DNA of 30,140 nucleotides, taken from contig CAZKUN010000097.1 in assembly GCA_964555935.1 (NCBI GenBank), forward strand, positions 1 to 30,140, given 5' to 3'. The notes beneath the pieces are model-generated. The model did no database searches, was not told the origin of the DNA, and worked only from the letters and a program-made list of their open reading frames with translations. The stretch is from CAZKUN01 sp964555935 (GTDB lineage: Bacteria > Armatimonadota > Zipacnadia > Zipacnadales > VGFC01). Made by a program: the position numbers and the translations under genes. How positions within the stretch are numbered: position 1 is the first letter of the stretch; the number at the start of each line of letters is the position of its first letter. Below, piece after piece: positions 7,095 to 14,344 of this stretch.

Positions 7095-8108
7095 ATGACC
7101 AGGCGCGAGTTGATACGTGCGCTGGCGGCCCATCGCCGCCCGGGCTCGCCGAACTACGCCGCCCACTACCGCAGCCTTCCCGAGGCTGCGGTGCAACCGG
7201 CGCGCTTCGATGATCTGGTCTCGATCCTGCTCGATGACGCGCTAGCGAACACGGTCCGCGACCACGCCGCCGGCGCGCTGGGCGAGGTGGGCGACACGCG
7301 CGCCGTGCCGTTCCTCATCGACGCCCTCGGTGCCAAGGCGACCCGACGTGGCGCGGCGACCGCTCTCGGTCGGCTGCGCTCCGAGGACGCTCGACCCGCC
7401 CTTGAGGGCATCGCGCCCTCGCTGAGAACCGCCGCGTGGGCCCTCGCGCAACTGCCCCCGCCCGACGATGTTGGCGAGATTGTTGAGAACCTCCGTTCCG
7501 GCCAACTCCGGTCTATCAGGCCGACGCTTGCTAAACTCGACCCCGCGAAGCTCGCGGAGGTAACGCGGCATGCCCGGCGTGATCTCAAGGCGGCCCTCGC
7601 CGGTCACGAGCACCTCTCGTCCCATCGATGGGCGATCACCACACTGCACCACTCGCAGGACTGTGAATCCGCTCCCCTGCTCGCCGAGGGCCTGCGCCAA
7701 TTCGTGGATCGACTCGACCTCTGCATCCACATGGGCGACGGAGAGTCGGTCTGTTCCTGTGTGCCAAGCCGGTTGCTCGAGGCCCTCGGCGCCCTTCGCG
7801 ATCCGGACTCCGTACCCGCGATTGTCGATGCCATCGAGGCCCTCGACAACCCTGTTCAGGTCGAGAGGGCCGCCATCCAGGCGCGCAAAATCGTCGAAGT
7901 CCACGACGAGGCCGGCCGGCGACTCGCCCGAGCCGACGCCGGACGTCTGCGCCGAGTGGTTGACCGTCTCCGGACCGAGTTTCAGGAGGCGCCACCCGTT
8001 GAGACCAATACCCCGTGGGACAACACGCGCGGCACGGAAGGCTGGCGCCGTCGCGTGAACCGAGCACGCGTCGCCATTGAGCGGTTGCTGGAGACTGTGA
8101 ACGCATAG
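7095..8108 (+). CDS. HEAT-repeat protein
   Basis: 337 residues, no signal peptide, so cytoplasmic. Tandem helical pairs of the HEAT/PBS-lyase type are visible: about 53-80 (Arg-Asp-His-Ala-Ala-Gly-Ala-Leu-Gly-Glu-Val-Gly-Asp, then Ala-Val-Pro-Phe-Leu), about 82-100, and another at about 225-255 (Leu-Glu-Ala-Leu-Gly-Ala-Leu-Arg-Asp-Pro-Asp-Ser-Val-Pro). Such repeats form a solenoid used for protein or nucleic-acid binding. The middle part (140-215) is helical and less regular. The C-terminus is basic (Arg-rich at about 315-330). It precedes the nuclease gene by 12 bp, so the two are probably co-transcribed and may work together. Exact function unknown. Confidence 0.72.
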   Translation: MTRRELIRALAAHRRPGSPNYAAHYRSLPEAAVQPARFDDLVSILLDDALANTVRDHAAGALGEVGDTRAVPFLIDALGAKATRRGAATALGRLRSEDARPALEGIAPSLRTAAWALAQLPPPDDVGEIVENLRSGQLRSIRPTLAKLDPAKLAEVTRHARRDLKAALAGHEHLSSHRWAITTLHHSQDCESAPLLAEGLRQFVDRLDLCIHMGDGESVCSCVPSRLLEALGALRDPDSVPAIVDAIEALDNPVQVERAAIQARKIVEVHDEAGRRLARADAGRLRRVVDRLRTEFQEAPPVETNTPWDNTRGTEGWRRRVNRARVAIERLLETVNA

Positions 8109-8120
8109 GAGACAGGCAAC

Positions 8121-9203
8121 ATGGCGGGTCCCGTTCCCACGATCGCGTGCACCAAGCCCGAGGCCCCGGTGGCCCAAGCGCTCCGGGACCGAGGGGTCGA
8201 GGTGTCGCTACTCCATATCGAGGCTGAGATGAAGCCCTTCCCCGAACGGTATGGCATCGGCGAAGGCCGCGTCGCCGAGCGAATCACCACTGCGCAATTC
8301 ATCCGGGGCATCGTGTGGAAGACGCTGTTTCAGACAGCCATCGACATGCGTGGGACTGTGGCGGCGCCGATGTTCGTGATCGAGGGCGAGTTCAACTACG
8401 AATACAGCGCCATCCATCCGAACGCCGTGCGCGGGGCGCTCTCGGCTCTGGTCATGGAATACGGAGCGACCGTCCTGCGCTCCGTCGACGTCGCCGACTC
8501 GGCCGCGCTCATCGCCATGATGGCCGAGCACGCCCAGTTTGGAGTCCCGGAGATATCTCTCGCCGCCAAGCGCAAGCCCGAGTCTCCGGCTGATGAACAG
8601 CGCCGCGTTATCGAGATGCTCCCCGGCGTCGGGTTCACTCTCGCTCGTCGCCTGCTGCAGCACTTCGGATCGATAGAGAGAATCATGCGTGCGGGCCGCA
8701 AGGAACTCGCCGAGGTCAAAGGCCTGAGCGTGAAGGGGACGCCGAAGATCCTCGACGTCTTCGGGCGGGAGTACTGCGCGGTCGACTTTGAGGCTGACAT
8801 AGAGGACGTGCTGGCCCTCCGACCCGAGATGCTGTTCGACATGCCAGTGGCGCTGGTGGACCGGCAGCACTTCTTCCGGAATGCCGAGGGCGACCGACTG
8901 ATCGCCGACCTGGTGTTTGCCGACGATGATGCGAAGGACGTTTACGTCGTCGAGATCAAGCGAGGCGCCCTGCAGCGCGACGACGAGAGGCAACTCTCCG
9001 CGTACCTCGACGCGGCGGGCAATTCGAAGAAGCTTGCGAACTACATGATGGAGGGATACGGGCTGCGGGGAATCCTGGCGGCGCCGAACTCACGCATCAA
9101 GCACGTCGAGAACGAGCGGATCGAGATTCGGCTCGTTGATAGCGACGAGGTTGCGCGCGAGCTTGCCAAACAGCGCCTGGAGCGACTGGGGGAGAACGCG
9201 TAG
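8121..9203 (+). CDS. Three-domain nuclease: degenerate ERCC4-like domain, helix-hairpin-helix, NucS-like PD-(D/E)xK domain
   Basis: 360 residues. Residues about 5-140 follow the XPF/MUS81 ERCC4 nuclease fold, including the Phe-Val-Ile-Glu-Gly strand at 85-89. The catalytic signature ERKxxxD, however, reads Glu-Arg-Ile-Thr-Thr-Ala-Gln (53-59): Lys and Asp are lost, so this domain is probably inactive. A helix-hairpin-helix (about 163-215, Leu-Pro-Gly-Val-Gly) should bind DNA. Residues about 250-330 match the catalytic domain of NucS/EndoMS: Asp263, then Glu-Ile-Lys at 278-280 followed by Arg-Gly, and Gln291. A structure-specific or mismatch endonuclease role is inferred. AGGAGA lies 7 bases before the ATG. 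It follows the HEAT gene by 12 bp and converges on the polyprenyl synthase gene with 9 bp between them. Domain order is unlike plain NucS or plain XPF. Confidence 0.78.
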   Translation: MAGPVPTIACTKPEAPVAQALRDRGVEVSLLHIEAEMKPFPERYGIGEGRVAERITTAQFIRGIVWKTLFQTAIDMRGTVAAPMFVIEGEFNYEYSAIHPNAVRGALSALVMEYGATVLRSVDVADSAALIAMMAEHAQFGVPEISLAAKRKPESPADEQRRVIEMLPGVGFTLARRLLQHFGSIERIMRAGRKELAEVKGLSVKGTPKILDVFGREYCAVDFEADIEDVLALRPEMLFDMPVALVDRQHFFRNAEGDRLIADLVFADDDAKDVYVVEIKRGALQRDDERQLSAYLDAAGNSKKLANYMMEGYGLRGILAAPNSRIKHVENERIEIRLVDSDEVARELAKQRLERLGENA

Positions 9204-9212
9204 GGGTTCCGG

Positions 9213-10196
9213 CTACATCGCTCTTTCGACAGCCCTGGCCGCGAGGGCGCGCATCTCGCTGGTTGCCGCGACCCCTGGGAACGATGCCAACGCGTCCCCC
9301 GCCTCCCCCACCAGTCGACCGGCCGTACCGCGAGCGTAGTCGATGCCGCCCGCCCGATCAACCAATGTCCGCAGCCGAGTCAGGTTCAACTGGTCCGGGG
9401 AACCGATCGCCACCGCGTCGCGAAGCTCTCGGAGCAGTCCATCGCCTGAGTGCTGAAGCGCGTAGATAACCGGCAACGTGAGCTGGCCCATGGCGATATC
9501 GGTACCTACAGGCTTGCCCAGCAACTCCGGATCGCCGGTGAGATCGAGCAGATCATCCTGTATCTGAAACGCCGCGCCCATCGACATCCCATAGTGCCGA
9601 AGCGCGGCCAACTCCTCAGCCGTTGCGCCCGCAGAGATGCCGCCTAACTCGCACGCCGCCGCCATCAGCGCGCCGGTCTTGCTGGAGATGATATCGAGAT
9701 ACGTGTCCTCTTGCAGCTCGAACATCTCCGCCCTGCGCTCGATGTGCACGAGTTCGGCCTCGCACATGGCGCGGACCGCGCTGGTCAGGACCTCAAGCGC
9801 TGCAGATTCGTGCCTCTGGAGCAGCTCGCCGTACGCTCGCGCGATGAGCCAATCGGCAACGAGAACGGCGACCCCATTGCTCCAGCGGACGTTGACCGAC
9901 TCCCGCCCTCGCCGCGTTTCCGCATCATCCACGATGTCGTCATGGAGCAAGGACGCCAGGTGAGTGATCTCAACCAGCGCACCAAACACGATCGTCCGCT
10001 CGTTGCTTTCGGATACCGCCTTGGCCGAAAGCAGCGCCAGTTCGGGGCGGAGGCGTTTGCCACCCGCCTGGACGAGGTGCTGATGCACTTGAGGGATCAG
10101 GTCCGAACGAGAGCTAACGACGCGGCCTATCTCGGCCTCGACCGCAGCCTTCTCTCGGGCCGTGAGCTCTGATCCCACCAGCCCGTTGCTATCCAC
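9213..10196 (-). CDS. Long-chain polyprenyl diphosphate synthase (trans-type)
   Basis: 327 residues. It adds isopentenyl diphosphate units in trans to an allylic diphosphate to make the side chain of a quinone, most likely menaquinone in this context. The family signatures are all present: Gly-Gly-Lys-Arg-Leu-Arg-Pro (45-51), the first Asp-rich motif DDIVD (86-90) followed by Arg-Arg-Gly, and the second Asp-rich motif DDLLD (214-218) preceded by Phe-Gln-Ile-Gln. Length is normal. The start is the GTG at 10196 with AGGGG 6 bases upstream. It is the last gene of the leftward array, 45 bp after rex, so quinone side-chain synthesis may be co-expressed with complex I. Chain length cannot be told from sequence by eye. 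Confidence 0.9.
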   Translation of the reverse strand: MDSNGLVGSELTAREKAAVEAEIGRVVSSRSDLIPQVHQHLVQAGGKRLRPELALLSAKAVSESNERTIVFGALVEITHLASLLHDDIVDDAETRRGRESVNVRWSNGVAVLVADWLIARAYGELLQRHESAALEVLTSAVRAMCEAELVHIERRAEMFELQEDTYLDIISSKTGALMAAACELGGISAGATAEELAALRHYGMSMGAAFQIQDDLLDLTGDPELLGKPVGTDIAMGQLTLPVIYALQHSGDGLLRELRDAVAIGSPDQLNLTRLRTLVDRAGGIDYARGTAGRLVGEAGDALASFPGVAATSEMRALAARAVERAM

Positions 10197-10241
10197 TATG
10201 TGCCCCTGGCTCGACAGACTGTAAGAAGCGCCCGTATGGTG

Positions 10242-10871
10242 CTACCTAGGTAAGTAGTATGCCAGACATTCCAGTTCCCGCGCAAGGTCAACGTTACGCA
10301 GATTCACGTTTTCCCCCGCCTGCACGGCGCCTGGCGCGAAATTCAGAATCGCCTTCACCCCGGCCGATTCGAGCGCCGCGACGACCCACTGACACGCGGT
10401 CTGTGGGACCGCGATCACGCCAATCGCCGCCCCCAACTCAGCGACGCGCCGGTGGAGATGGTCCACGTGCTCGACTTCAAACCCGCCGACGGTCTGCCCA
10501 ACGCGCTTTGGATCGATGTCAAACAGCGCCCCGATCCTGAATCCTCGGCTCCCGAAGCCGGGATACCGCGCGAGCGCCGATCCCAAGTGACCCGCGCCGA
10601 CGAGGACGGCCACCTGTTCGCGATCGAGTCGCATGATCCGCGCGAGGTGGCCGCGCAAGTGCTCGAGCCCGTAACCCACGCCGGACCGACCAAACTCACC
10701 GAAATGCGAGAGGTCCTTGCGGACCTGGTCCGGGCTGACGCCCGCTTGCCGTCCGATCTCAGCCGACGAGATGTATTCCGGCGCCTCGCCCTCGGACAGA
10801 GCCGACAGGACCCGCAGGTACGTGGCCAACCGCGATACCGCAGCATCTGGCACGTTCGGGTTCGTTGACAT
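10242..10871 (-). CDS. rex: Redox-sensing transcriptional repressor Rex
   Basis: 209 residues from the ATG at 10871; a GTG at 10883 would add four residues, and the GGGAGG ribosome site lies awkwardly between the two options. Rex binds DNA when NAD+ is high and releases it when NADH rises. The N-terminal winged helix carries the family signature Val-Arg-Lys-Asp-Leu-Ser-His-Phe-Gly-Glu-Phe-Gly (50-61). The Rossmann domain has Gly-Ala-Gly-His-Leu-Gly (92-97) for NAD(H), followed by a conserved Phe-Asp-Ile-Asp-Pro. The C-terminal domain-swapping helix is present. It lies 42 bp after flxA and 45 bp before the prenyl synthase gene, inside the nuo-hdr-flx array. This makes it the likely regulator of that array (see the site upstream of nuoA) and possibly of itself. 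Confidence 0.94.
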   Translation of the reverse strand: MSTNPNVPDAAVSRLATYLRVLSALSEGEAPEYISSAEIGRQAGVSPDQVRKDLSHFGEFGRSGVGYGLEHLRGHLARIMRLDREQVAVLVGAGHLGSALARYPGFGSRGFRIGALFDIDPKRVGQTVGGFEVEHVDHLHRRVAELGAAIGVIAVPQTACQWVVAALESAGVKAILNFAPGAVQAGENVNLRNVDLARELECLAYYLPR

Positions 10872-10913
10872 GGAGTCGCCCACAGCCTCCCGCCGTCTCG
10901 GACAGCCGCTTCC

Positions 10914-11741
10914 CTAGACGGGTATCCCCTTGCTCTGGAGATACTCGTAGGTGAATACCGGACCGTCAAGGCAGATGTAGTCCGCCCCGACATTGCATCG
11001 CCCGCACTTGCCAATGCCGCACTTCATCTTCGCCTCGAGCGAGAGCACGATCTGCTCGCCGCTGAACCCGAGCTTCTCCAGCGTCGGAACCACAAAGTGG
11101 ATCATGATCGGTGGCCCACACGTCATCGTAACCGTATTCTCAGGAGACGGGCCCACATCCTCAATCAGCTTTGTGATGACGCCTACCGGGCCGTCCCAGC
11201 TATCATCGCCTTGGTCGACGGTGATGTTGATGTTGGCATCGCCGGCAGCCTTCCACTCGTCTATCTCGCTCGAGTACGTGATGTGCCCCGGCGAGCGAGC
11301 GCCATAGAAGAGCGAGATGCTCTCGTATTGGTCCTTCTCAGCGATCGCGGAGACGAGCGCGCTCCGGATCGGCGGCAGACCGATCCCCCCGCCAATCAAC
11401 ACGAGATGCTTGCCCTTCGCCTCCTCCATCGGCCAGCCCGCGCCAAACGGACCGCGAACGCCAATCTCATCGCCGGGCGACATCTCGTGGAGCATCCGCG
11501 TCAGACGGCCGACGGACTGAATGCTCAGCCGCAACAGACCGGTCTCCTGGATGCCCGTCGCAACGCCGAAGGGGGCCTCTCCCTCGCCGAAGATCGACAG
11601 CTCCACAAACTGTCCCGGCGCGGGCTTGAGTTCATCCCAGACAGACTCGTCCTTGAAGACCATATCGAATGTCTTGAGACCGGGACCCTCGTCGCGGACA
11701 TCCTGCAGCACGGCGACGTGGGGGAGGTAAGGGTTCTTCAT
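10914..11741 (-). CDS. flxA: FlxA-like FAD/NAD(P)-binding oxidoreductase subunit of the Hdr-Flx complex
   Basis: 275 residues. The protein is a ferredoxin-NADP-reductase-type flavoprotein like the gamma subunit of sulfhydrogenase, AsrB and PyrK. FAD-binding beta-barrel occupies about 5-105, and the NAD(P)-binding domain about 110-235 with Gly-Gly-Gly-Ile-Gly-Leu-Pro-Pro (117-124) and Thr-Cys-Gly-Pro-Pro (207-211). A C-terminal [2Fe-2S] site has Cys241, Cys246, Cys249 and Cys257. In the FlxABCD-HdrABC complex this subunit is expected to oxidise NADH and pass electrons to FlxB/FlxC. It starts 6 bp after flxB ends, and the order flxD-C-B-A behind hdrCBA supports the assignment over a stand-alone sulfite reductase or hydrogenase subunit. 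The preferred cofactor, NADH or NADPH, is not decided. Confidence 0.87.
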   Translation of the reverse strand: MKNPYLPHVAVLQDVRDEGPGLKTFDMVFKDESVWDELKPAPGQFVELSIFGEGEAPFGVATGIQETGLLRLSIQSVGRLTRMLHEMSPGDEIGVRGPFGAGWPMEEAKGKHLVLIGGGIGLPPIRSALVSAIAEKDQYESISLFYGARSPGHITYSSEIDEWKAAGDANINITVDQGDDSWDGPVGVITKLIEDVGPSPENTVTMTCGPPIMIHFVVPTLEKLGFSGEQIVLSLEAKMKCGIGKCGRCNVGADYICLDGPVFTYEYLQSKGIPV

Positions 11742-11747
11742 GGCAAA

Positions 11748-12791
11748 TCACTCTGACTCCTTGGCTTCCACTTCGACTTCACTGAGAGCGACCTGCAGGT
11801 CAATGTCGACCGGGCACTTGCGGCAACGCGCGCACCCGACGCAGCCGAGCAGCCCATCCATGCGCTGGGGTATGTAGCTGAACTTGTGCATCACGCGCTG
11901 GGTCAGCCGCTCCTTGGCTGTGGGGCGCGGGTTATGACCCGCGGCTTGTTTCGTGTAGATCTTGCTGCTGCACGTATCGTAGCAGCGGACGCGCTCCCCG
12001 CCGCCCTTGGCGGGCTGATCGCAGATGTCGAAGCAGTGACACGCCGGGCAGAGGTACGCGCAGATTCCGCAGCTCAAGCATCGCTGCGTGATCTGATCCC
12101 ACTCGTCGCTCTTGAGGAGAATATCGGCGCGAACATCCGAGCCGTCCAGAGCCAGCTCCTGCTCATTCAACTCGCCCACCAGCGTTTCGCCGGCGGCGGC
12201 GGCAGCGCTGATATCGTCCTCGCTCGCCGCACCAAAAGCATCCCCGCCCGCGTCGACCGCAGTCTGGCCGGTCTCGGTCTTGATCTCCGCGACATACGCG
12301 TCGTCGATCTCCGTGAGCACCACGTCAGCGCCCTCGGGAGAGAGTTCGTTGACGCCCGTCGACGGGCCGAAGCAGTTCGGCACGGGGTGGGGGCAGACCA
12401 GCGAGACGAGGGTCGTCTTCACGCGGCGATTCGTGTAATAGGGGTCGACTATCCCGCCGAGGCTGAACGCGCGGTCGAGCACGTTGACCGCCGTAACGTC
12501 GCACGGACGGGCGCCGAGTATGACGGTTGGCTCGGCCTCATCAACCTCGCTGACCTCAAGGCCGTCAGGCGTCCGCTTCCATGACACGATGCGCTCGGTC
12601 TGCGGGAAGAGAACTTCCTTCATCGGCCGATCCGTGTTGCCATATCCCTCGGGGATCGGCTCGGCCCCTGTCGGGAGCAGACCAAAGCAGGTCGCGTCTC
12701 CCTCCTGGACCGGCGCGTAGACTTTGGCGGTCTCCTGCAGCTTGGAGACCCACTCAGCCAGGCGCGACTTCTGGATCTTCATTCGCTCCAT
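11748..12791 (-). CDS. flxB: FlxB-like iron-sulfur subunit (AsrA/hydrogenase beta type)
   Basis: 347 residues from the ATG at 12791, which has GGAG 8 bases upstream. A TTG at 12848 would add 19 unconserved residues. The N-terminal part (to about 180) resembles the 4Fe-4S subunit A of anaerobic sulfite reductase and sulfhydrogenase beta subunits, with the motif Gly-Ala-Arg-Pro-Cys-Asp (93-98). Two [4Fe-4S] sites follow: Cys238/241/244/248 and Cys317/320/323/326. An Ala/Asp/Glu-rich stretch (about 178-215) looks like a variable insert. It should relay electrons within the Flx part of the Hdr-Flx complex between the flavin of FlxA and FlxC/FlxD. Next to flxA (6 bp) and 69 bp after flxC. No hydrogenase large subunit occurs in the window. 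Confidence 0.84.
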   Translation of the reverse strand: MERMKIQKSRLAEWVSKLQETAKVYAPVQEGDATCFGLLPTGAEPIPEGYGNTDRPMKEVLFPQTERIVSWKRTPDGLEVSEVDEAEPTVILGARPCDVTAVNVLDRAFSLGGIVDPYYTNRRVKTTLVSLVCPHPVPNCFGPSTGVNELSPEGADVVLTEIDDAYVAEIKTETGQTAVDAGGDAFGAASEDDISAAAAAGETLVGELNEQELALDGSDVRADILLKSDEWDQITQRCLSCGICAYLCPACHCFDICDQPAKGGGERVRCYDTCSSKIYTKQAAGHNPRPTAKERLTQRVMHKFSYIPQRMDGLLGCVGCARCRKCPVDIDLQVALSEVEVEAKESE

Positions 12792-12860
12792 TGACTGGCT
12801 CCCTGCGTCACGCGGGCTCGTGGCCTCGCGCTCTCGTTCGTCTGACAATTCGCTCCGTGC

Positions 12861-13820
12861 CTACTCGTCCTGGTCGCGGCTCTCATCTTTGCGGAAGAGC
12901 GCTGCAAGCTGCTTCTGGCCCTCCGCCATGCCGGCCAGGTGATCGAAGTTCTCGTTGGTCTCGCGCTCCAACCAACGGTTCAGCAGCATAAGCGGGATGT
13001 TCACCGGGCAACCGCGCTCGCAGCTTCCGCATGACGAGCACCGGCCCGCCAGGTGCTGCGCGCGCCCGGTGTGGAACATCCAATTCCCGCCAAACTGCCC
13101 GCCGCCGTGCAGCGCCCATTGCGGGTGATGCTCGTCGACGAAGCACTCCGGGCAGAAGCACGAGGGGCACGCGTTCCGGCACGCGTAGCAGCGGATGCAC
13201 TTGCCCAGTTGCTCGTTCCAGAACTTTGTCCGTTCCGCGGGACTCATCGCCTCGAGTTCAGCGAGGTCATCGTACGCGTCGGCGTTCTCGCGCGCCTCGA
13301 CCTCATCGCCGATCAGCTCGTTGCAGGCCGCCGGCGTCCGCACCCGACAGAACGTGCAGACCGGCATGATGACCTCATCACGCGGGATCTTCACCGCGCC
13401 ATCCGGTCCCTCGACCACCACGTCATCGCCGTCCTCGCTGATACTCTCGATCTTCCCGGGCCCGAAGTCCAGCTTCGCGAGCAGGCGACGTTCGTCCAGC
13501 TTGCCCTCACACGTCGCGCCGATGATGACAACATCGCTGCGATCGGCCTGGCCCTCGGACGCGACGGTGATCAGCGACCGGGCGTCGCAACCCTTGGCAA
13601 TCACCGCGACCTTATCCTGGGGCTTGTTGACGTACACGCCCAGGTTTGGCGCGCAGGTGATGTCGTGGATCAGGTTTTCGGCCTGCTCAGGCGTGCTGGC
13701 GAAGTACGGGCGCGAGCGGTAGGGCACCGTTCCCCGCGCGTGACCGATGACGTACTTCACCGCGCCGCTCTCAAGTAGCTCTTTGGCTTTTGCGCGTGCG
13801 GCCTCAGTCAGGTTACTCAT
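12861..13820 (-). CDS. flxC: FlxC-like iron-sulfur subunit (FrhB-domain/ferredoxin protein)
   Basis: 319 residues. The N-terminal two thirds resemble the F420-hydrogenase beta-subunit-like (FrhB) domain used in electron-transfer subunits. It carries conserved Lys-Gly-Cys-Asp-Ala (76-80), Gly-Ala-Thr-Cys (101-104) and Cys-Thr-Phe-Cys (155-158). Two [4Fe-4S] sites follow at Cys208/211/214/218 and Cys261/264/267/271. The extra Cys cluster at 218-226 (Pro-Ser-Cys-Phe-Cys-Pro-Glu-Cys) is notable. The ATG at 13820 overlaps the end of flxD by 8 bp and has GGAGAAGAG upstream, which favours it over the longer ORF from 13850. The overlap suggests coupled translation and a fixed ratio with FlxD. Role: electron relay between FlxB and FlxD/HdrA in the bifurcating complex. 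Confidence 0.84.
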   Translation of the reverse strand: MSNLTEAARAKAKELLESGAVKYVIGHARGTVPYRSRPYFASTPEQAENLIHDITCAPNLGVYVNKPQDKVAVIAKGCDARSLITVASEGQADRSDVVIIGATCEGKLDERRLLAKLDFGPGKIESISEDGDDVVVEGPDGAVKIPRDEVIMPVCTFCRVRTPAACNELIGDEVEARENADAYDDLAELEAMSPAERTKFWNEQLGKCIRCYACRNACPSCFCPECFVDEHHPQWALHGGGQFGGNWMFHTGRAQHLAGRCSSCGSCERGCPVNIPLMLLNRWLERETNENFDHLAGMAEGQKQLAALFRKDESRDQDE

Positions 13821-14283
13821 TCTCGCTCTTCTCCAGGTGGAATGGCCCAAGCTCCCGGAGCTCGGCGCTCATCTCGTTCACCACATCCTGGAAGATCGTG
13901 CCCTCCGAGGCGGAGATCCACGTCTGCCGGAAACGCTTGTCCTCAATCCCAATCGCCTTCAGCAGCGACCGGGTGATGACCATGCGGCCCTGACACGCGT
14001 AGTTCCCCTCGGCGTAGTGGCAGTCGCCGATGTGGCACCCGCTCACGAGCACTCCGTCCGCACCGCGCTCGAACGCCTTGTAGACCATGAGCGGGTCCAC
14101 GCGGCCAGAGCACGGAACGCGGATGATGCGGATGGCCGCGTCGTATTCCAGGCGGCTAGCGCCCGCAAGGTTGGCGCCCGCGTAACTGCACCAGTTGCAC
14201 AGATACGCCAGCAGCGTTGGCTTCCATTCCTTGGAGGCGCTCTCCGTCTCGACCGTAGCTTCCGCGGTTGTCTCTTCAGCCAT
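13813..14283 (-). CDS. flxD: FlxD/MvhD-like [2Fe-2S] subunit linking Flx to HdrA
   Basis: 156 residues of the methyl-viologen-reducing hydrogenase delta-subunit (MvhD/FlpD) family. The signature is strong: Cys-Asn-Trp-Cys-Ser-Tyr-Ala-Gly-Ala (29-37), Cys-Ser-Gly-Arg-Val-Asp-Pro (58-64) and Gly-Cys-His-Ile-Gly-Asp-Cys-His-Tyr (82-90). The five Cys provide the [2Fe-2S] ligands. An Ala/Glu/Thr-rich tail of about 18 residues precedes the domain. In known complexes this subunit carries electrons from the NADH- or hydrogen-oxidising module to the HdrA flavin. It lies 61 bp after hdrA and overlaps flxC, in the position expected for hdrCBA-flxDCBA loci of anaerobic bacteria. Confidence 0.93.
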   Translation of the reverse strand: MAEETTAEATVETESASKEWKPTLLAYLCNWCSYAGANLAGASRLEYDAAIRIIRVPCSGRVDPLMVYKAFERGADGVLVSGCHIGDCHYAEGNYACQGRMVITRSLLKAIGIEDKRFRQTWISASEGTIFQDVVNEMSAELRELGPFHLEKSENE

Positions 14284-14344
14284 GCCTAGCTTCCCTCATG
14301 CAGTCGTCTTGTAGGAGCGAGTTGAGCCGCGACCGTCGTTGTCG

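Noticed and set aside
7242..8993. Minus-strand ORFs of 311 and 261 codons opposite the HEAT and nuclease genes
   Set aside because: They are antisense shadows; the plus frames have HEAT repeats and PD-(D/E)xK motifs.
10914..12791. Considered an anaerobic sulfite reductase (AsrAB) or sulfhydrogenase (HydBG) locus
   Set aside because: No AsrC or hydrogenase large/small subunit is present, and the genes follow hdrCBA-flxDC in the known Flx-Hdr order.
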